Below, piece by piece: positions 13,912 to 16,051 of a DNA stretch of 16,051 nucleotides. The notes under the pieces were generated by a model. It ran no database searches. It had not been told where the DNA came from and was given only the letters and a program-made list of their open reading frames with translations. Within the stretch, counting starts at the first letter, position 1; each line of letters begins with the position of its first letter. Both the position numbers and the translations under genes were made by a program. Source of the stretch: Rhodospirillaceae bacterium. Lineage in GTDB: Bacteria; Pseudomonadota; Alphaproteobacteria; Rhodospirillales; Rhodospirillaceae. The DNA is taken from NCBI GenBank assembly GCA_002691085.1, contig NZGX01000077.1:2201-18251 (forward strand), in the 5' to 3' direction.

Positions 13912-15732
13912 TTAAATATATTTTGAGAATTTTATCGATAATTCTCTTAATTGAGCATTAGTATCATTACCTTTTCTCCTAATTTGTATCATTTTAGGAT
14001 ACCAAGGTGTTCTTTCCCCCTTGTTTAGCCAGTACCAGCCACAGGAAATTCCATTTGATGGTAAATGCCATATTCTTTTCCCCAGGGCACCTGCAATTTG
14101 TGCAGTTGTTGTGCTGGTTGAAATAAGAAAATCACAAGAAGCAATTTGTGAAATTGGGCCATCTAGATCTTTAGAATATTGTATTTCTTTATCAATATGT
14201 ATCTTAATCCCGAAATAGTTATATACATCTCTTAACTCTTCCTCCTGGGTATTATATTGGGTACTTAATATAACTATTTTCCTTTTCGAATTTTTAATAA
14301 TCTCAAAGAATGGTTTCCAATTTAACAATTTAATCGTATTTTGTTCGCCATATTGCTTATTTTCACTTCTCCAGGATAGACCAATAATGATGGGGTCTCC
14401 ATGGTTATTAGAAACCAAATTCAAGTATTTTTGTTTTAGAGTTTCTACTTTATTATTATCAGGGATTAAATATTGATTATTATTTAAAAATTCTGAATCA
14501 TTGGTTCTTAGGAATTTAGATGTATCAAGTATAGGGCAGGATATGTAATTCTGAAAATTTCTTGATGAAAGATCAGGATTGTCTTTACTTAGAATATCTA
14601 CATTTGGAAATGATCTTTTAAAAATTGTTAAAAGCCTTTCAGAACATAAAAGAGTTAATTTACTAACATAATTATTAAGATCATTTATAAGGCCTGCTTG
14701 AAGTATCTCGTCTCCTAATCCTTGTTCTGTCCACGCTAAAACCTTTTTATTATTTAATATTTCATTGTCCCATAATTTAGAATTAGTCTTGGGTCTATTT
14801 TTTTTTATACTTTCTTGGTAATTCCTAAATTCATAATGTTTCCACCCCTTTTTAAAAGATTTTTCAGCAAGCAAGACAAGCCCTAGATTAACATTTGCAT
14901 TTATATGTTCGGGGTCTACGCTAATTATTTTTTTAAAATATTTTTTAGCTTCATCATAATTCTCCATTCCTCTAAGGATATAACCAATATTATTTAAGAT
15001 TGATAAATCATTTTTGTATTTCTTTATTATCTCTTTATTAATTGATAATGCTTTATTAAGTTTATTATTTCGAAGATATGATTCAGCTCTAAGTATTTCA
15101 ATTTTTTTGTTATTTTTATATTTATTAGATAATTTATCTAATAATGTAATAGCTTTGGTATATTTTTTTTTATATAAATGTATTTTTGCTATTCCTAGGG
15201 TTGCATCAATAGAATCAGGATTAATCTTCAATACTTTTTTAAATTTAGACCCTGCGTTGAGATATTCTTCTAATTCAGTTAGAAGTAAGCCTTGATTTAT
15301 AATTATATCTTCCGAAAAGACTTTTTCTATTCTTTCAGCTTCTTCATAAGCTTTAATAGCTTCTTGAATCCTCCCCATACCTTTAAGACATTCTGCATAA
15401 ATTGTATAGGCTGAAGAGTTTTTTGGGGATAGATTTATTGCCCTCTTAGAAAATGATAAGGCTTCTGTTTTTTTCCCCATTTTAGTTGAGATTAAAGCTA
15501 GGTTATAAAAGTAATCATCTCTTGGGGGATTATTTTCAGAGACTTTCTTAACAAGCTTATATGCTTCATTAAGCTTACCAAGTTCAAATTTGACTAAACC
15601 TAAAAGATAATTAACTTCCGTATTTTTTTTATCGACATGAAGTATATCTTGATAAATAGCCTCTGCTTCTATTAACTGTCCATTTGAATGGAGATCATAT
15701 GCTTTTTTTATTTTATCCTTAAGGTTATCCAT
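13912..15732 (-). CDS. TPR protein with C-terminal GT-B/heptosyltransferase-like domain
   Basis: This 606-residue protein begins with many tetratricopeptide repeats (about residues 1-290, for example YDEAKKYFKKIISVDPEHINA at 259-279). After a linker KKGWKHYEFR (294-303) comes a C-terminal domain of about 300 residues. It starts with KVLAWTEQGLGDEILQAGLI (330-349), where the glycine-rich GLGDE turn is typical of TPR-linked glycosyltransferase-9/41-like proteins. GLSWRSENKQYGEQNTI, a late CDFLISTSTTTAQIAGALGK (with the Ser/Thr-rich turn that would face the nucleotide-sugar) and WYWLNKGERTPWYPKMIQIRR follow. The architecture resembles bacterial OGT-like proteins. Substrate and donor are unknown. 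No signal peptide is seen. The ribosome site before ATG 15732 is poor. Confidence 0.8.
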   Translation of the reverse strand: MDNLKDKIKKAYDLHSNGQLIEAEAIYQDILHVDKKNTEVNYLLGLVKFELGKLNEAYKLVKKVSENNPPRDDYFYNLALISTKMGKKTEALSFSKRAINLSPKNSSAYTIYAECLKGMGRIQEAIKAYEEAERIEKVFSEDIIINQGLLLTELEEYLNAGSKFKKVLKINPDSIDATLGIAKIHLYKKKYTKAITLLDKLSNKYKNNKKIEILRAESYLRNNKLNKALSINKEIIKKYKNDLSILNNIGYILRGMENYDEAKKYFKKIISVDPEHINANVNLGLVLLAEKSFKKGWKHYEFRNYQESIKKNRPKTNSKLWDNEILNNKKVLAWTEQGLGDEILQAGLINDLNNYVSKLTLLCSERLLTIFKRSFPNVDILSKDNPDLSSRNFQNYISCPILDTSKFLRTNDSEFLNNNQYLIPDNNKVETLKQKYLNLVSNNHGDPIIIGLSWRSENKQYGEQNTIKLLNWKPFFEIIKNSKRKIVILSTQYNTQEEELRDVYNYFGIKIHIDKEIQYSKDLDGPISQIASCDFLISTSTTTAQIAGALGKRIWHLPSNGISCGWYWLNKGERTPWYPKMIQIRRKGNDTNAQLRELSIKFSKYI

Positions 15733-15779
15733 AGACCCATATTCTTATTATTCATAAACTGTTTTATTTTAACTTCTGA

Positions 15780-16007
15780 TTACATCCCTCTTTTACGTCT
15801 TGGCTTAACTTGATTTCCTGTTACCAGTGTTACAACATGAGCAAGTGTCGCGATGAAGATTAATGCAAAAAATATTATTAACAGTCCATAATTCAACATT
15901 CTTGGTTTTGCTGGGTCAGGAGGCTGTTTAGCCTTATGATAGAAATATAATATGATACCTATTTCTATGAAAAGAAAAATTAATGTAATGATTAGTTCTA
16001 TTTGCAT
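15780..16007 (-). CDS. Small two-helix membrane protein of unknown function
   Basis: The 75-residue protein has an N-terminal helix (about 3-24, IELIITLIFLFIEIGIILYF), a short hydrophilic turn KAKQPPDPAKPRMLNYG (25-41), a second helix (about 42-64, ending AHVVTLVTGNQ) and a basic tail VKPRRKRGM. Under the positive-inside rule both the turn and the tail are basic, so the topology is ambiguous. The proline-rich PPDPAKPR turn and the PRRKRGM tail look like conserved features of a real protein and not chance coding. No family is recognised with certainty. There is no clear ribosome site in the bases before ATG 16007. It ends 47 bases upstream of the TPR-glycosyltransferase gene on the same strand. 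Confidence 0.75.
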   Translation of the reverse strand: MQIELIITLIFLFIEIGIILYFYHKAKQPPDPAKPRMLNYGLLIIFFALIFIATLAHVVTLVTGNQVKPRRKRGM

Positions 16008-16051
16008 TTTATTTTTTAGCCAAGTATTGGTTTAATTTTAAAATTATCAGT

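Noticed and set aside
14021..15295. Two plus-strand open frames (14021-14218, 15014-15295) opposite the third TPR gene
   Set aside because: They are antisense shadows of a long TPR-glycosyltransferase frame. The hydrophobic translations reflect reverse reading of Lys/Asn-rich codons.
1..16051. Mobile elements, CRISPR arrays, tRNA or rRNA genes, prophage or defence genes
   Set aside because: No transposase or integrase motifs, repeat-spacer patterns, cloverleaf sequences or rRNA segments were seen on either strand.

Overview
The window is AT-rich, densely packed bacterial chromosome with no stretch over 300 bases lacking a gene. It shows no mobile element, CRISPR array, rRNA or tRNA gene. Gene content and order point to an Alphaproteobacterium, probably a small-genome, low-GC and perhaps marine lineage. 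The indicators are a pduO-etfB pair, an apaG-metZ pair, a SAM-II-type riboswitch before metZ, and alphaproteobacterial-looking ArgF, EtfB and LptG sequences. The exact clade cannot be told from this window.

Region 1 (1-908, minus strand): a PduO-type cobalamin adenosyltransferase followed by the start of etfB, which runs off the left edge. Region 2 (1003-7319, plus strand) is one tightly packed gene row with overlaps or gaps of at most 38 bases. It holds lptG (LPS export permease), a PAP2 lipid phosphatase, two tandem paralogous alpha/beta-hydrolase-fold proteins, an ABC-2 permease, argD and argF. Envelope genes and arginine biosynthesis therefore appear to share a transcript. The two hydrolase-like proteins are the least explained genes here. 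Both carry His where the nucleophile normally sits, the second has also lost the usual catalytic His, and the first contains a run of nine G close to its start.

Region 3 (7349-11386, minus strand) reads metZ, apaG, folE, trkH. In front of metZ lies a compact regulatory leader: a promoter overlapping the end of the upstream gene, a SAM-II-like pseudoknot aptamer, a possible antiterminator, and an intrinsic terminator. This explains how methionine synthesis would be shut off when S-adenosylmethionine is plentiful. It also moves the metZ start downstream of the longest open frame.

Region 4 (11361-15732) is a cluster of three tetratricopeptide-repeat (TPR) genes. Two of them fuse TPRs to different glycosyltransferase-like domains (a GT-A type with a DVD motif, and a GT-B/heptosyltransferase-like type). 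A short TPR-only gene on the opposite strand lies between them. A role in glycan or protein glycosylation is plausible but not demonstrated. The right edge holds a small two-helix membrane protein of unknown function.
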